Shown here one piece after another: positions 1 to 10,313 of a DNA stretch of 64,000 nt. The stretch comes from Eudromia elegans (Eukaryota; Chordata; Aves; Tinamiformes; Tinamidae), in contig PTEX01000016.1 of NCBI GenBank assembly GCA_003342815.1, positions 505,139-569,138 of the forward strand, read 5' to 3'. The translations under genes were made by a program, and so were the position numbers. The stretch's first letter is position 1. Each line of letters starts with the position of its first letter. The notes beneath the pieces were generated by a model, which saw only the letters and a list, made by a program, of their open reading frames with translations, was not told the origin of the DNA and made no database searches.

Positions 1-700
1 TCTTCTGAACATGTATCAAGCTTATTTCAGACATGTAACTATTGCATGTTTCACCTGGAAAACTGCTGTCAGTGAAATTTCATTAGAAAGAGACCTCTAA
101 ATAAAAATCTTTGATCCTGTCATTAATAGGTGGAATTTGGACCTCAGATTGCAAAAAAAAAAAAAAAAAAAATCTCATCAAAAAAGAATTAAGAAAGAGA
201 AGGATGCAAACTATTAGTTACTGTTTATAATCAAGTTGTCGTGACACACCTACATCTCAGGAAACTCTGGCTTGCAAGAAAACCAGTCTGACAGAATTTT
301 CTGGTAAAACGTGCTTTCATGCACATCTAGTAAGTCACTGAAAAGGTAATTTGATGCTACTCTCCTATTCCCCAAAAGACAGATCAATCACGTATGGATG
401 AAGATTGTTACAAAGTCATTACTGGCTTCATGATGTCCAAGACACAGGTGAGTCAAAAGTTACTTGGATAAAGTGCTAATTTTTTTTTTCATTTTTGTAT
501 AGAAAGCAGAACTGCTTTAAAATCAATGGTATGTGACATTTATAAGGTACAATTCTTTTTAAACTATCAGTAGAAGATCAAAAAATATTACAAAGTAGAT
601 GCTGAGCAATACCACACAAGCCAAAGTTACTGAAATGGACTTATAAAGCAAAAATCAAGACATAGCCCTCTTAAAATCAGTTAACTGCATAAAGTCTCAC
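1..700 (-). other. UBLCP1: UBLCP1 intron 5 (partial)
   Basis: This is AT-rich intronic sequence downstream, on the minus strand, of the exon that ends at 701. The donor there reads GTGAGAC on the minus strand. I searched both strands for the next UBLCP1 coding block, which should continue with the residues after DVDYTLF, and did not find it, so that exon lies beyond the left edge. The stretch holds a short poly-A tract near 154-171 and nothing else I can name. Confidence 0.8.
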
Positions 701-816
701 CAAATAGTGTATAATCAACATCTAGCACCAGTAGCTTTTTTCCTTCCCTTGGAGGATTCAGAATTTCCACTTTGTATTCCTTAACCCTTCGTGAAATTTT
801 TAGTAGATTTTCTTCC
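701..816 (-). CDS. UBLCP1: UBLCP1 coding exon carrying the DxDxT motif
   Basis: This exon encodes residues 111-149 and starts after an AG acceptor at 818-817. It completes the split codon AG|G (Arg111) and reads [22 protein letters not shown] and then a short basic linker to [11 protein letters not shown]. It ends at a GTGAGA donor with one base of the next Asp codon. The DVDYT nucleophile motif of HAD/FCP phosphatases lies at its 3' end, so the active-site loop is split from the rest of the catalytic domain by an intron. Confidence 0.95.
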
Positions 817-1912
817 CTAATACAACAAAGCAAAAAATTATAGTTAATTAAGATGCATATTGTATGTTAAATCATAAGACTAATGGATAAAACTCCTAAC
901 CTATTTTCTACTTCAACAACTTCTTCTTCGATGTCAAAATCATTCACAACATCGTCATTATCAGGGGGTGGCCCAAGAACATCTTCCTAGAAGAATGATG
1001 ATAATAGATAGTTAAGATCATTAAAGGAAAACAACACTGGATATTAAAATTCTGTTTCTGCATGCAACAGAAACAATGGTGGTATTTAAACTAGTTATTT
1101 TCTCTTCATTCTGGAGTAACTAGCAAGAACTACTGAGGAATGCTGAGATTCCATAATATCATAGTAACAGGTTAATACTTTAAAATCCTGTATTGTTCTA
1201 GGCTTAATTTATACAAATTATGCAGAACACCTTCACATAAAAAGAAGACAACAATAGAAATCTACAGTGCTACTATTTTTACAATGATTACCACAATACT
1301 CTCAACTGTGAGGAGACATATAATCTTTCTTCCTACTTTCTTTAAAATAGCAAGTAAAATGTTTACCAAACTCTCTTCACGAGTGCCCATCATCATGATT
1401 TTAGTATTTGGCTTTAACTTCAGAGCTCCAAGCTTAACATCATCATCTGCAGGTCTGCCTATAATACAAGCAGATATTTTTCTTGAATAGAAGTATTTTA
1501 GAAATACGTCAATATAATACATCTTACACTTACTTAAAAAAAATCCCATCAAACACTAAAATTCACAAGCTGTATTGATGTACTTGTGTATGAATACTGA
1601 TGTATCTATAACATGTTACAGAGTGATGTGCAAAATGTCTATGTTCATCTGAATAATAGTTCCAGGATTTAGATGCCCCACTGCTACACATCCTGACCAG
1701 GATGTATTCTTAAACGTCTCAGACATATACACAACAAACAATAAATCTAAATAGTTACCTTTCATCTTAAGTCCAAGCAGTTTTTGACGCTCTGGTAACA
1801 CTCCCGTAAGGCCTTTCAGAGACTGTTTTAGATCCAATACAGTGTCCTCTTCTGATAGTGAGGTTATTGTATATTCCTGTCCACCCCATTTTATTATAAG
1901 AGAGAGAGACAT
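701..1912 (-). CDS. UBLCP1: UBLCP1, ubiquitin-like domain CTD phosphatase 1 (5' part, gene continues left)
   Basis: UBLCP1 is a nuclear HAD-superfamily phosphatase of the FCP/SCP type. It binds the 26S proteasome through an N-terminal ubiquitin-like domain, dephosphorylates proteasome subunits and can act on the RNA polymerase II CTD. Four coding exons are visible: 1912-1759, 1458-1367, 986-901 and 816-701. They sum to 448 nt, and all junctions keep the frame. The protein starts [14 protein letters not shown], a ubiquitin-like fold over about residues 1-80. An acidic linker follows ([17 protein letters not shown]), then the basic stretch [17 protein letters not shown] and [11 protein letters not shown]. 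In the last segment, the DxDxT aspartates fall at residues 143 and 145, the catalytic positions of the family. The protein usually has about 318 residues, so a little under half is present. The start is chosen because it matches the family's N-terminus and lies 28 nt inside an exon with a good acceptor. Confidence 0.96.
901..986 (-). CDS. UBLCP1: UBLCP1 coding exon, acidic linker
   Basis: This 86-nt exon encodes residues 83-110 plus two bases of codon 111. It reads [18 protein letters not shown] and then a run of Glu and Val, the flexible acidic linker between the ubiquitin-like and phosphatase domains. The acceptor is TTCTAG. The donor reads GTTAGG, weaker than the consensus but with an intact GT, and the phase fits the next exon exactly. 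Confidence 0.94.
1367..1458 (-). CDS. UBLCP1: UBLCP1 coding exon, second half of ubiquitin-like domain
   Basis: This 92-nt exon encodes residues 52-82 and reads [20 protein letters not shown], then [11 protein letters not shown]. It follows a TTATAG acceptor and ends at a GTAAAC donor in phase 0. The strand [12 protein letters not shown] is the last beta-strand of the ubiquitin-like fold and is diagnostic of UBLCP1. Confidence 0.95.
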
Positions 1913-1940
1913 CCTTCAATCATATGTTCTGTATTATTTT
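1759..1940 (-). CDS. UBLCP1: UBLCP1 first coding exon (start codon at 1912-1910)
   Basis: The exon begins after a minus-strand poly-T/CAG acceptor at 1943-1941. It has 28 nt of 5' UTR, then the ATG and residues 1-51, ending at a GTAACT donor with one base of a split Gly codon. The encoded segment includes the ubiquitin-like strands [12 protein letters not shown] and the helix [20 protein letters not shown]. The ATG context is AAGGATGT. Confidence 0.95.
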
Positions 1941-3660
1941 CTGAAAAAAAATCTGCTGGAGAAGGAATAGAAAAATGATTATGTAATTAAAGATGACAGA
2001 ATTGCTCTTCTCAGAAGGCAAACTACACCACTTGAGGTATCTTTAAAATGTTAAAGAACTAAGCATCACATGCTCATTTTGCATGAACCGATGCTAAATG
2101 TGTTGACAAAGTATGGAAATTATGAAAGAAAGAAGAGCATTAAAATCAGGGCTCCAAGTTTTGCTCCACTCTATTTATCAATGTCACATTGACCACTCGC
2201 TCCAGAGTGTGCTCATTTGCTGTTTCTTTTGGGCAGGTACAGGCAGTTCACTGCACAATCAGCACCCAAGCAGAGCACTGCAGCATCATAAAAGTAATTT
2301 CAAATCTCAGAAATGTTCTCTGCAATAATCAAGCAAGTGAACCACTTGATGATAATGTTAAATATGTAGTTACAAAAACAGTAAACATAAAATACCATCA
2401 AACCACAGAAAACAAAAACCAACAGTTCAACAGAATCATCAGTTTACTCGCTGTCACTAAGATCTGTGCAATAGCTGCACTAACACACACCCCAGGCCAC
2501 ATCTCACAGTGCCAATATCAAATTAGGAGGTGATGAACAAAGCCAAAATCCGCACCTACGCAATGCAATTACTCCTACTCTAAGAACTCAACATTTGTTG
2601 CAGTGCTGACAAAACAGCCATAATTATACTGTCTTCAGTTTACACAGCATCAACTGTATTTACGGTTTAGTCTTGCATCAAAAACAGAGAAGCAGACTTT
2701 TCAGCTGTGCATGGAAGGGAGAAGATCATGTTTTCTGTGTTAAAGTTTGAAAGTAAAGGGAAAAAAACAGAAAGCAGATCTATGAGAAAATGATCTGTTT
2801 TCAGGAGATGCATTATAGCAAGGAGCATAGGCATAGCTGATTCTGTTTCTCCTCCAGCATCATCTTCTCAGGTATTATCTACTGTCAGCTAAAATACTTC
2901 TCATTAATACTGTATTAAGAATGATCAAGTAATTACTCAGGCATACCATAAGACCGAATGAGAAACAGAGGACTAGATACAATCTGCTTGCTGGGGACAC
3001 CAAAAGCCACCTGTCCTCATTACTCCTTCTGATAACCCTGACCAAAAGCTGAAAACTGACAGTCCCAAACAAGAAAAAGCCATTTTTTGCAATCAGAACT
3101 AGATAAATAACTAGTATTAACCTGTGAAAAGGTCCAAGAGAGAAGTTTGTCTATGTTACAGAAGTGCTAAGAGAGCCAACAGAGTTTAAGACTGTAGAGT
3201 GGCAAGCAATAGAAATGCACAAGCTTATTATTGCAAATAATCTCTGTCCAAGCTTAGACTAACTTTACAAAAAGGAGAGTTTATTGTCTCCATTCTGACC
3301 TATACCCATGCACTGATTTGCCCTAAGTCATCTGCAAGAACATGCATGAGGCAGGAACTATAAGGAAACTTCTCAGTTCTTGTCCAGTGCTAAGTCACAA
3401 AGATCCTCACTCAAGCATTTGAGCCAACATCTGTTCCTGCATTTGAGCTATCACCTATTCCTGCTGGGCTACAGCCTGTCAAGATGAAAGTCACCAAACA
3501 CACCAAGCAGAAACAAATCACTGTTATTCAATCCCAAAACAGGAGCGCGACTCAGAACCACTGTCACAAGCAAAAATTATTAGGATCAATGAGGAGGCAG
3601 GGGGGATTTTGGCCATTTCTCCCATGCAGACTGCTCGTGTGTGGCACTGACACTTATGCA
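1941..3660 (-). other. UBLCP1: UBLCP1 intron 1
   Basis: This is the intron between the first coding exon and the CpG-island 5' exon. I see no conserved coding block here. Short open frames near 2113-2533 and 2875-3072 have no recognisable domain and look like chance. The only structure noted is a tandem dimer at 3415-3462. Confidence 0.7.
3415..3462. repeat. Two-copy 24-bp tandem repeat
   Basis: Two adjacent 24-bp units each begin GCATTTGAGC and end TTCCT, with a few substitutions between them. It looks like a small, old local duplication inside the UBLCP1 intron. Confidence 0.7.
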
Positions 3661-4134
3661 CAGGGGGTTGCTCTGCCCTTATAAAAGCTCCCTGTACCCT
3701 GCAAGGGTCTCCTGAAAGGTCCCTGGGGCGGGAGTGCTGCCCAGGCTGCGCTGCGGGGCTCCACGCTGCACCGCGCTGTCCCCCAACATTAAAAGCCCGC
3801 CTTATTTTATATTTTTGGATATTTTAGAGCGGCAGCGCAGCGTTCCCGTAGCCCGTGGGGAGGGCCGGAAGAGCAGTGCGGAGAGCACGGGTCCCAGCAA
3901 GGCCGCTGCGGACAAGCGGGCAGCGGCAGCACCTCCCGGGGCGGCAGCGCCAGGCCTGGACCGCGCCGCCGCCCCGGCCGAGCCCGCGGGCGCTACAGGG
4001 TGCACGGCCGGGCCCAGACGCGCTGTGTCGCCCCGGCGATCGCGGCGCTCCCACCGCCCCCGCCTCCGCCTCCACCCCGGGCCCAGCCCCTCACCCTGGC
4101 AACGGAACCGGCGCCTTCCCGGGAGCCGCCGTTA

Positions 4135-4198
4135 CCGGAGGCGGAAGTGGCACCGGGCGGAAGCGGCGGGGGCAGCCGCCGGGGTGAGGGCGGAAGTG
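4135..4198 (+). promoter_or_regulatory. UBLCP1: Cluster of ETS-family (GABPA/ELK-like) sites
   Basis: CGGAAGTG occurs at 4142-4149 and 4191-4198, with the weaker CGGAAG at 4158-4163 and CCGGA at 4135-4139, all in the same orientation. Repeated ETS sites near the start site are typical of TATA-less housekeeping promoters. Confidence 0.7.
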
Positions 4199-4203
4199 CA
4201 GCT

Positions 4204-4217
4204 GTCACCATGGTAAC
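4204..4217. promoter_or_regulatory. UBLCP1: Palindromic RFX X-box
   Basis: The sequence GTCACCATGGTAAC fits the full RFX dimer consensus (GTNRCC then GGNNAC around a central AT) and is nearly palindromic. A further half site, GGCAAC, lies at 4098-4103. RFX factors often bind such sites in ubiquitous and ciliary promoters. The embedded ATG is probably part of the binding site, not a start codon. Confidence 0.65.
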
Positions 4218-5267
4218 GCGGCGGCCAGGCCGGCGCTCCCGGCTGGGCCCCGGGCTCGCGGGCATCCCCAGGGAAGAGAGAGGCGCGTTTTGCAGAGACG
4301 GCCCCAGCGCTGCTCTCCTTCAACGTGGGCAGAGCCGAAGGAGAAACGCGTCGTTCAGCCTCCAGAACTGAGTGAGTTTGTAGGCGCCGCGGGTCCTGTG
4401 GCGGCTGAGGGGGCAGCAGAGCTGCAGCATGGCCCTGTATCGAGGCAGAGCTGAGTGCCCGGGAGCAAAAGGGCTCTATTCCCTCTTCAGGAAGGCATCT
4501 GTGCATTTAGGAGTTATTCCTATCAAACGTGTCACATCTGGGCAAGCATGAGCAGTATAAATAGTGTGGTACAAATAAAAGCTGCCTAGAAGGCAGTTTA
4601 CTGCAGTGCGCAGAGTGCTCCTGATGGAGCTCTTTTAACGCAATTCATACCCACATGTGTGTTTTGAGTTCTGTGTTCAGGCTTTAGCACAGAAGTGATC
4701 TGCCTTCCTGAAGAGCAGTGCCGGTTCCTGCCCACGTGCAACACGGGTAGAGCAAAGCCGAATGTGGCTCCATCTCGAACAGCTTCCTCTGTCTGGCCTT
4801 GCCTGGCACATCCACNGCTTCTGCTGGGGCTGGAAAGTGCCCAAAAGCAGCATGTAGCAGCTCAAGTCACATCCTTCCGTAAAACTGTGTATCCTCCAGG
4901 GCTATTTAAAACCTGAGGCAAGATAAATGGTATGTTGTCTGCTCGCCTCTTGAGTTTTTGATGTCTTTTTAATGCATTTCTATGAATGTCAGCTTAGTTT
5001 TTAAAAGAAATTGCCTTCTGGAGACAAAAGGAGGCAGTGGGATGTTGGTTTTATTGGTTTATTTATTTTCTTTTTGTGCAGGACTATGAAAAAGTTTAAG
5101 TATTTTTGATGGTATTTTACTTCATATATGATATTGATATTTCAGTATCCTGACACCTGAGCCATTACTAGGACTTGTTTGTGCTAGTTCAGAAAACACT
5201 CTGACATTGACAACATTCATTGGCTGAGACCTTTTCTTGCCTATGAGAACACATGGTGGTGCTCAAT

Positions 5268-5337
5268 CCTAATGTTAGGAAGCACAGAGTGGTTAAGTGA
5301 TTTGGCCAAGAGTGCTTAACTATAATTCAGAGCCCAA
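5268..5337 (-). repeat. MIR-type (CORE) SINE relic
   Basis: The plus strand reads AGCACAGAGTGGTTAAGTGA, followed by a TTGGCCAAG-like segment, and later TAATTCAGAGCCC. This matches the reverse complement of the MIR core (cacagagaggttaagtgact, tgcccaagg, cagagcc). Divergence is high, as expected of a SINE older than the amniote radiation. Confidence 0.65.
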
Positions 5338-7014
5338 ACAACATTGTCTTTTCTTTGTACTGAGGCATTTGTTTGTTGGGAGTTTAGACTGTGATAAACT
5401 CCTGGATGTCAAGAAGGAAGGAAAAGTATCAGGGAAGTGTTAAAGCAAGTACATTCCCTCTGCCGTCCTGATATGGACTGTGTCCTGGGATGCTACAGAC
5501 CACAAGGAAAATCAGTGCCTAATGACTCCATTCCAGTACTGCATGTTCACAGCAAGCATTTCTGAGCAATGTGAGGAATATGCTGCTCTGTAGCCTCTAG
5601 CATAGGAGAGGTTCTCCTGTGCAAACTGCATGCTAGAAAACAAAAGTCCCTTAGGAAAATATCTTCTCTTTTGAGGAGGGTCAATAAGGATCCCTTAAAA
5701 TGATTATTGAAGTTGAAAATGGTGTGGAAATCTTGAATGGTTATTTTGAGAATGCTGTATTAACAAAAAAATTGCATAGAGTAAAGGAGTTGAAAGTAAA
5801 TGGGATGATACATAGCAAGATTGAGAGATTATGAGTATTTGCTACGTTCTTTGACTTAAATGGGTACCGGATTAGTGCAGAAGTTATTGTAGTGAAGACT
5901 CTTAATGGGCAACATCCCAGACTTGAAGATTTTGCAATTTTTTTTTTCCAAGTTGTTTTTTGTGTTCAAAGAATTTGTTTGAGTATGTGCCAGTCTCTCC
6001 ACCTCATTTCTAAACTGAACCCATGCTAGGAAAAAGTCTAGAAGGGAACCCATATTTTCCATTGGGCACAGAAGAATCCTTAAAATACGGCTCAAAATTA
6101 GTGTATTTTACTATGAATTTTACTACATTTCATGCTTTTTCTTTTCCTTTCTCAACTGTTTTCCTTGTTTTACAATATCTTCCATGTGTTACTTTTCTTC
6201 CCCAGTCCCTTTTGCCCATTTTTAGAATTTGTTCTAAGCAGGCAGTGTGAAGGCAAAGAAGTCTGCGGATGTCGAACTTTTCTTGCTTTTCTTGTACAAG
6301 TGCTTCCGGTCCAGTGCAGATTCTCATGTAAGCCTGCTAATGATAAATGTAATAAATGTAATATAACCTACAGCCTGGTATCCCAGACACTACCATCACC
6401 TTGGCCTAGAAACCTGAGCATCTGAATTCACGCTGTGAATTCACTGTGTGACTCTGGGCAGAGCACCGAGAGGTGGATTCACAGGGCTCGATAATGTGAT
6501 GTGTGAGCTAGTGGCTCAGCTGGAGACGTGGAAACGCCTCGTGTTGGAAATGAAGCGCATTTTCAAGTGGTCACTAATACAGCAAGTGCCTGTCTCAGCT
6601 TCTTCATCACTTAAGTGGAGGTTATCATAATATTTATCTAGCTTCCTCGCAGGAGTTTATTCAAAGTTATTTAGTTAATTTTGGCACTGCAAGATGCTAT
6701 AAATACTAGGGAGTGTACCAATATACTATATGATTCTGCACTTTCTGAATGTGACTGTTATTTTTCTGCCACTGTTTGGTCCAATTATTTTTATTTACTT
6801 CAGTTCTTTGTATTCTAGATTATGCCCAACTGGCAAGGGACCTTGGGAGAGGACTGTGAATCTTTTGTTCACAGAACAAAACCTGATTCATCACTTTCCT
6901 TACGTAACTACTCAGCTCACTAGCTTCTCAATGCAGAGATTGATAAAGCTCTTCCTTAGGTAAATTGTAATTTACAGCAGCTGTTTATCTTTTTGGAGTC
7001 AGGGCACTTCAGTA

Positions 7015-7060
7015 TTATGAATATAAATATATGTATATGTATAAAATATATGTAATCGTA
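7015..7060. repeat. AT-rich low-complexity tract
   Basis: This is an imperfect (TATA/TATG)n tract with no further structure. Confidence 0.6.
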
Positions 7061-9728
7061 TGAGATACATAATTATCAGAGATGCTGTAGGAGTGGTTTG
7101 CTGGAGAGACTGAAAATAAATATGAAATTCAGAGACTGGAACTAACTTAATTACTGGAAGGAGTGCTGAAAAGCAGTGAGGGTGAAGGGAAATGGGGGGA
7201 TCAGTGAGAAACCAAGTGATGTGGAGGGACTTAGAAAATAGGAACACAGGCAATGAATAGCAGAGGAAAAATTTGATGCGGTGACTATGGAAGGATGAGG
7301 TAAATCAGAGAAAGAGACATATTGACCAAGTCTCTGTTGTGGAACCGAGTAATTTTCATGATTCCTGTGTGTCGGTGTTTCTGCAACAATTACGATTTAT
7401 TTATTTCTGCGCTTAGTGAATGGGATGAGATTACAAGAAAAGAGCACACAGGTTTGGGGGGCCTACTGCCATTTGTGTTATAAGGCAAACACATAAGGCA
7501 CCAAGTAAGATTTCATGTGCAGTCTTCATGTTGATATTGTTTATCTTCTGTCTGTTTGACTTTTCCATGGACCTAATTGTTAATTAAAACACTGCATTAT
7601 GTCACGTGCCATGCTTCTTATTAAAGCATACCTTTACTTTTACATAAGTATTTATGAATATTTATTGAAGCAGTTGATTATAAAAAGCTTCAAATAAACC
7701 TTCCAATGTTATTGTCTATCTTAGGAATGCAATGTCCTACATGTCAGTGTATTCTGCTGCCTATGGGAATTCTTGTGAGCAGTTTTCTTTGTATGCAGTT
7801 TGGGGTGCTGGCGTTTGTCCATGCACATGGACAAATCAAGCTTCCACATTATGTGAACTCTGCAAAGGTCTTTTGAAAGTTTTAATGAGATGTCTCTGTG
7901 CTGGCTGCTTTAGTCCTCAGTTGCTGATTGCTGAAAGTTTGGAATCCAAAAGCCTCTGCTAATAATGAGAAATAAACAATCCTTGAATTCAGAACTCTTA
8001 GCAACCCAATGTCAAACACAGAAAAGGCTTTTAAAATTCCAGAGAAATGAAGCCAGAAGTTGAGGTACTTTTTTTAAAGACATGCCTGACAGTAAAACCA
8101 TGATAAAGACACATACCTTGTGTGCCCATTAGAAAGCTTGTGCTTTTCTGAAGTAATGCATTTTAATGATGAGAGATGATGGACTGAAATAAAGGTGGTG
8201 CTTGGTTCTTACTATTTGCTTGCAGCAATAGGAGAACTTCGGTGATTTGTTACAATATATTCATGACACCAGTACTTCCAAGATTACCACTTCATCTCCT
8301 GTAAATACTTCTTGCTCCCTACAGTTGTGAATGTATGTTCTTTTTCTCTGCTACTTGCTGTCTTTTCCTCAGAACCATTGCTGAGGACAGGACACAGGAT
8401 TTGCAGAGCCAACTATTGCTCTTGGCTTAATCGGCCCGCAGAGAGTTAAAGTGACTTGATTTTTTTTTCCCACATAGGGTGTGAGAATTCAGGATGCAGT
8501 TCTTATGCCTGACATGGCAACCACTTCATACTCCTTGTGTTAAGAAGTGAGGTTGTGGTACTGACAAGTTTTAGGAAACAAAAAGAGAGACTAATTAGTG
8601 AATGGGCCAAGCCAAACTCTGGTGGATGCCATTTCCCCCCATATCTCTGCAGCATTTGGAGTAGTCTTTACTCCAGATACAACAAGAGAATTAGGTGATA
8701 GTTGCAAGAATAAGAAAAGGATTCATAAAACAATGAAGAGAAGAAAGAGAAGCAAGCGCTTGTCATACAAGGACTTGTTAACTGAAGAAGGAGGAAACTA
8801 ACTGTCAGCAGGGAAACTCGGCCCCTCAAGGAAGCTGTGCATGGGAGAAGGACTCTGCAATCCCTGGAAGACACGGTGCTCGTGAGTAATCATCACATGT
8901 ACACGCACATCCTCAGCGTGGCTGGACGTGCGTGGTTTGTTCTTTCTACAGAAAAGAATTACTCCGTGCAGGAACCCTCAGCTAAACAAAAGGTTTTAAA
9001 CTATCTGGGGCCTGGGAGAAGCTGTAATGATAAACAGAGCTTTCCGGCAGTGCCTGAGCAAAGACCTTGGAGGGCTGTGTGGGGTGGTCTCCATCCTCCA
9101 GAGGGAAATTGGGATGGAGGAGCCGGCTGCGGAGAGAGGAAGAGAGCTGCTGCTGACACGGGTTTGACCGCTGGCAGATCTGCAGCGTTAAGACCAAATA
9201 CCACCACCAGTGAGCGTGCGACAGGGTTCACACGAGAGTTAACAGAGGGTTTTAGTCCCAGTGTTTCAAAGCGTTTGGGTGCGCAGGGAAGGGCAGTTTT
9301 GCAGAGCTCCCAAGCCCTGGCCTGGCACACGTGGGTGCAACGCTCACCTCGGCAGCGGGAGGCAAGCGCAGCCCCCTGCCCCTCGCGGCGGCCTCCCGCC
9401 GAGCCCGGCGCGGCTCCGCCCGGGGNGCCTCACGCCCCTCGCCGCAGCGGGCACCGTTAAGCGGCTTTCCCGCCCAGCAGGGATTAGCGAAACGGCGCAG
9501 CCGCCGCGGCCTCCCGTGGGTCGTTTTTTTCCAGCTCTCCCAGTCCCTCACACCCACAGAGAGGATGGACGGCGGGTGGGAGTGTGGAAATAAAGACAGA
9601 AAAACAAACAAACAAACAAACAAATATTTCTTCGGAATTTAAATCCCAACCGCCGCCTTTGGAGGGGGAACGGGCACCGCCCGGCGGAGAGGGCGGGGTG
9701 CGGGGTCCCCCGCGGGAGGGGCGGCGCA

Positions 9729-9738
9729 CGCATGCGCA
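9729..9738. promoter_or_regulatory. RNF145: NRF1 palindrome
   Basis: CGCATGCGCA matches the core of the NRF1 consensus. It lies about 35 bp upstream of a Kozak-like ATG, consistent with a TATA-less promoter core at this point. Confidence 0.65.
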
Positions 9739-9771
9739 GAGCGCGGGGGCGCGCGCGCAGGCAGCGGGGCC

Positions 9772-9813
9772 ATGGCCGCCGGTGCGTGGGGCCGCGCGGT
9801 GGTGGCGCCCTGA
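9772..9813 (+). other. RNF145: Possible upstream ORF in RNF145 exon 1 (13 codons)
   Basis: An ATG in strong context (GGCCATGG) opens MAAGAWGRAVVAP and stops at a TGA. If transcription begins upstream, near the NRF1 site, this would be a 5' UTR uORF able to lower translation of the main ORF that starts in the next exon. It may equally lie upstream of the true start site. Confidence 0.35.
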
Positions 9814-10293
9814 GGCGGCGCCCGCGCCGCGATGGTGCCTCCAGGAGCCGCTCTGCCGCCGGGCACAGAACCGCCGCCCGTGCCGCCGCTCTGAGGCGCG
9901 GAGACCCCGGGGACGAGGAGGACAAGAAGAAGAAGGAGGAGGAAGAGGGGGGAGGTGACGCCGCCGCCGGCCCAGGTGACTCCCCCCTACGCTGCCGCCG
10001 TTGCCGCCGCGCGTCCCCTATTCTACCCGCCGCCTCCTCCTCGCGCGGGGCCCGGGGGAACCGGCCCGAGCCGCCGCCGTGGCCGCGGAGCCCTCCGGCC
10101 TCGCCGCCCGGGGAGCCAGGCCCGCTGCAGGCCGGGGTGCGGGCGGGCCCCCGGGAGGCGCGGCCCGCCCCGCCGTGCGGGAGCCCCGGAGCATATGGGA
10201 CCGCTTATGTAAGGAGCAGCCGCCCGGCAGCGTGAGCGGCGGGGTCCCTGCCTTCCCCGCGTGTCACCCTCCTTTTCTTTATTTGTGTTTCAG

Positions 10294-10313
10294 TACCTTC
10301 CTCTCAGAATCAG
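10294..10313 (+). other. RNF145: Candidate 20-nt non-coding microexon
   Basis: A long polypyrimidine tract ending TTGTGTTTCAG is followed by 20 nt and then CAG followed by GTTAGT. Both splice signals look usable. If exon 1 ends at 9975, this could be a tiny alternative 5' UTR exon. It could also be a chance pair of signals. Confidence 0.3.

Larger units (their letters stand above)
3660..4450. promoter_or_regulatory. UBLCP1: CpG island, UBLCP1 promoter, possibly bidirectional
   Basis: GC content and CpG density rise sharply here between AT-rich flanks. The island lies directly upstream of UBLCP1 in its transcriptional direction. On the minus strand a possible 5' UTR exon ends at 4095, where the sequence reads CCAGG followed by GTGAGG. 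On the plus strand, donor-like sites occur at 4184 (GTGAGG) and 4372 (GTGAGT), so divergent transcription toward RNF145 is possible. Core elements include several ETS motifs and an RFX X-box. An AT-rich patch at 3794-3827 interrupts the island. Long open frames in all phases here are a by-product of GC richness, not genes. Confidence 0.8.
4451..9080. other. Intergenic region between the UBLCP1 and RNF145 islands
   Basis: This is about 4.6 kb of AT-rich sequence. I see no conserved coding block on either strand, and the open frames are short and lack domains. It contains a MIR-like relic (5268-5337), an AT microsatellite-like patch near 7015-7060 and a single N at 4816. An isolated ORF at 8598-8801 has a lysine- and arginine-rich tail but no recognisable family. 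Confidence 0.65.
9080..10290 (+). promoter_or_regulatory. RNF145: CpG island, RNF145 promoter and 5' non-coding exon
   Basis: This is a dense CpG island about 7.4 kb upstream of the RNF145 start codon and on its strand. It contains an NRF1 palindrome and GC boxes (GGGCGGGG near 9693, GAGGGGCGG near 9716). A purine-rich 5' UTR-like stretch (9913-9957) leads to a good donor, CCCAG followed by GTGACT, with GT at 9976. The likely non-coding exon 1 therefore runs from roughly 9740 to 9975. A second possible donor (CAG followed by GTTAGT) lies at 10314. Exact start sites cannot be read from sequence alone. Confidence 0.75.

Noticed and set aside
3734-4371. Several long open frames on both strands in the UBLCP1 CpG island
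   Set aside because: All are rich in Ala, Gly, Pro and Arg, the usual result of few stop codons in GC-rich DNA. The region is promoter sequence.
9548-10235. Long open frames in the RNF145 CpG island
   Set aside because: Same GC artefact. None continues in frame into the RNF145 coding exon.
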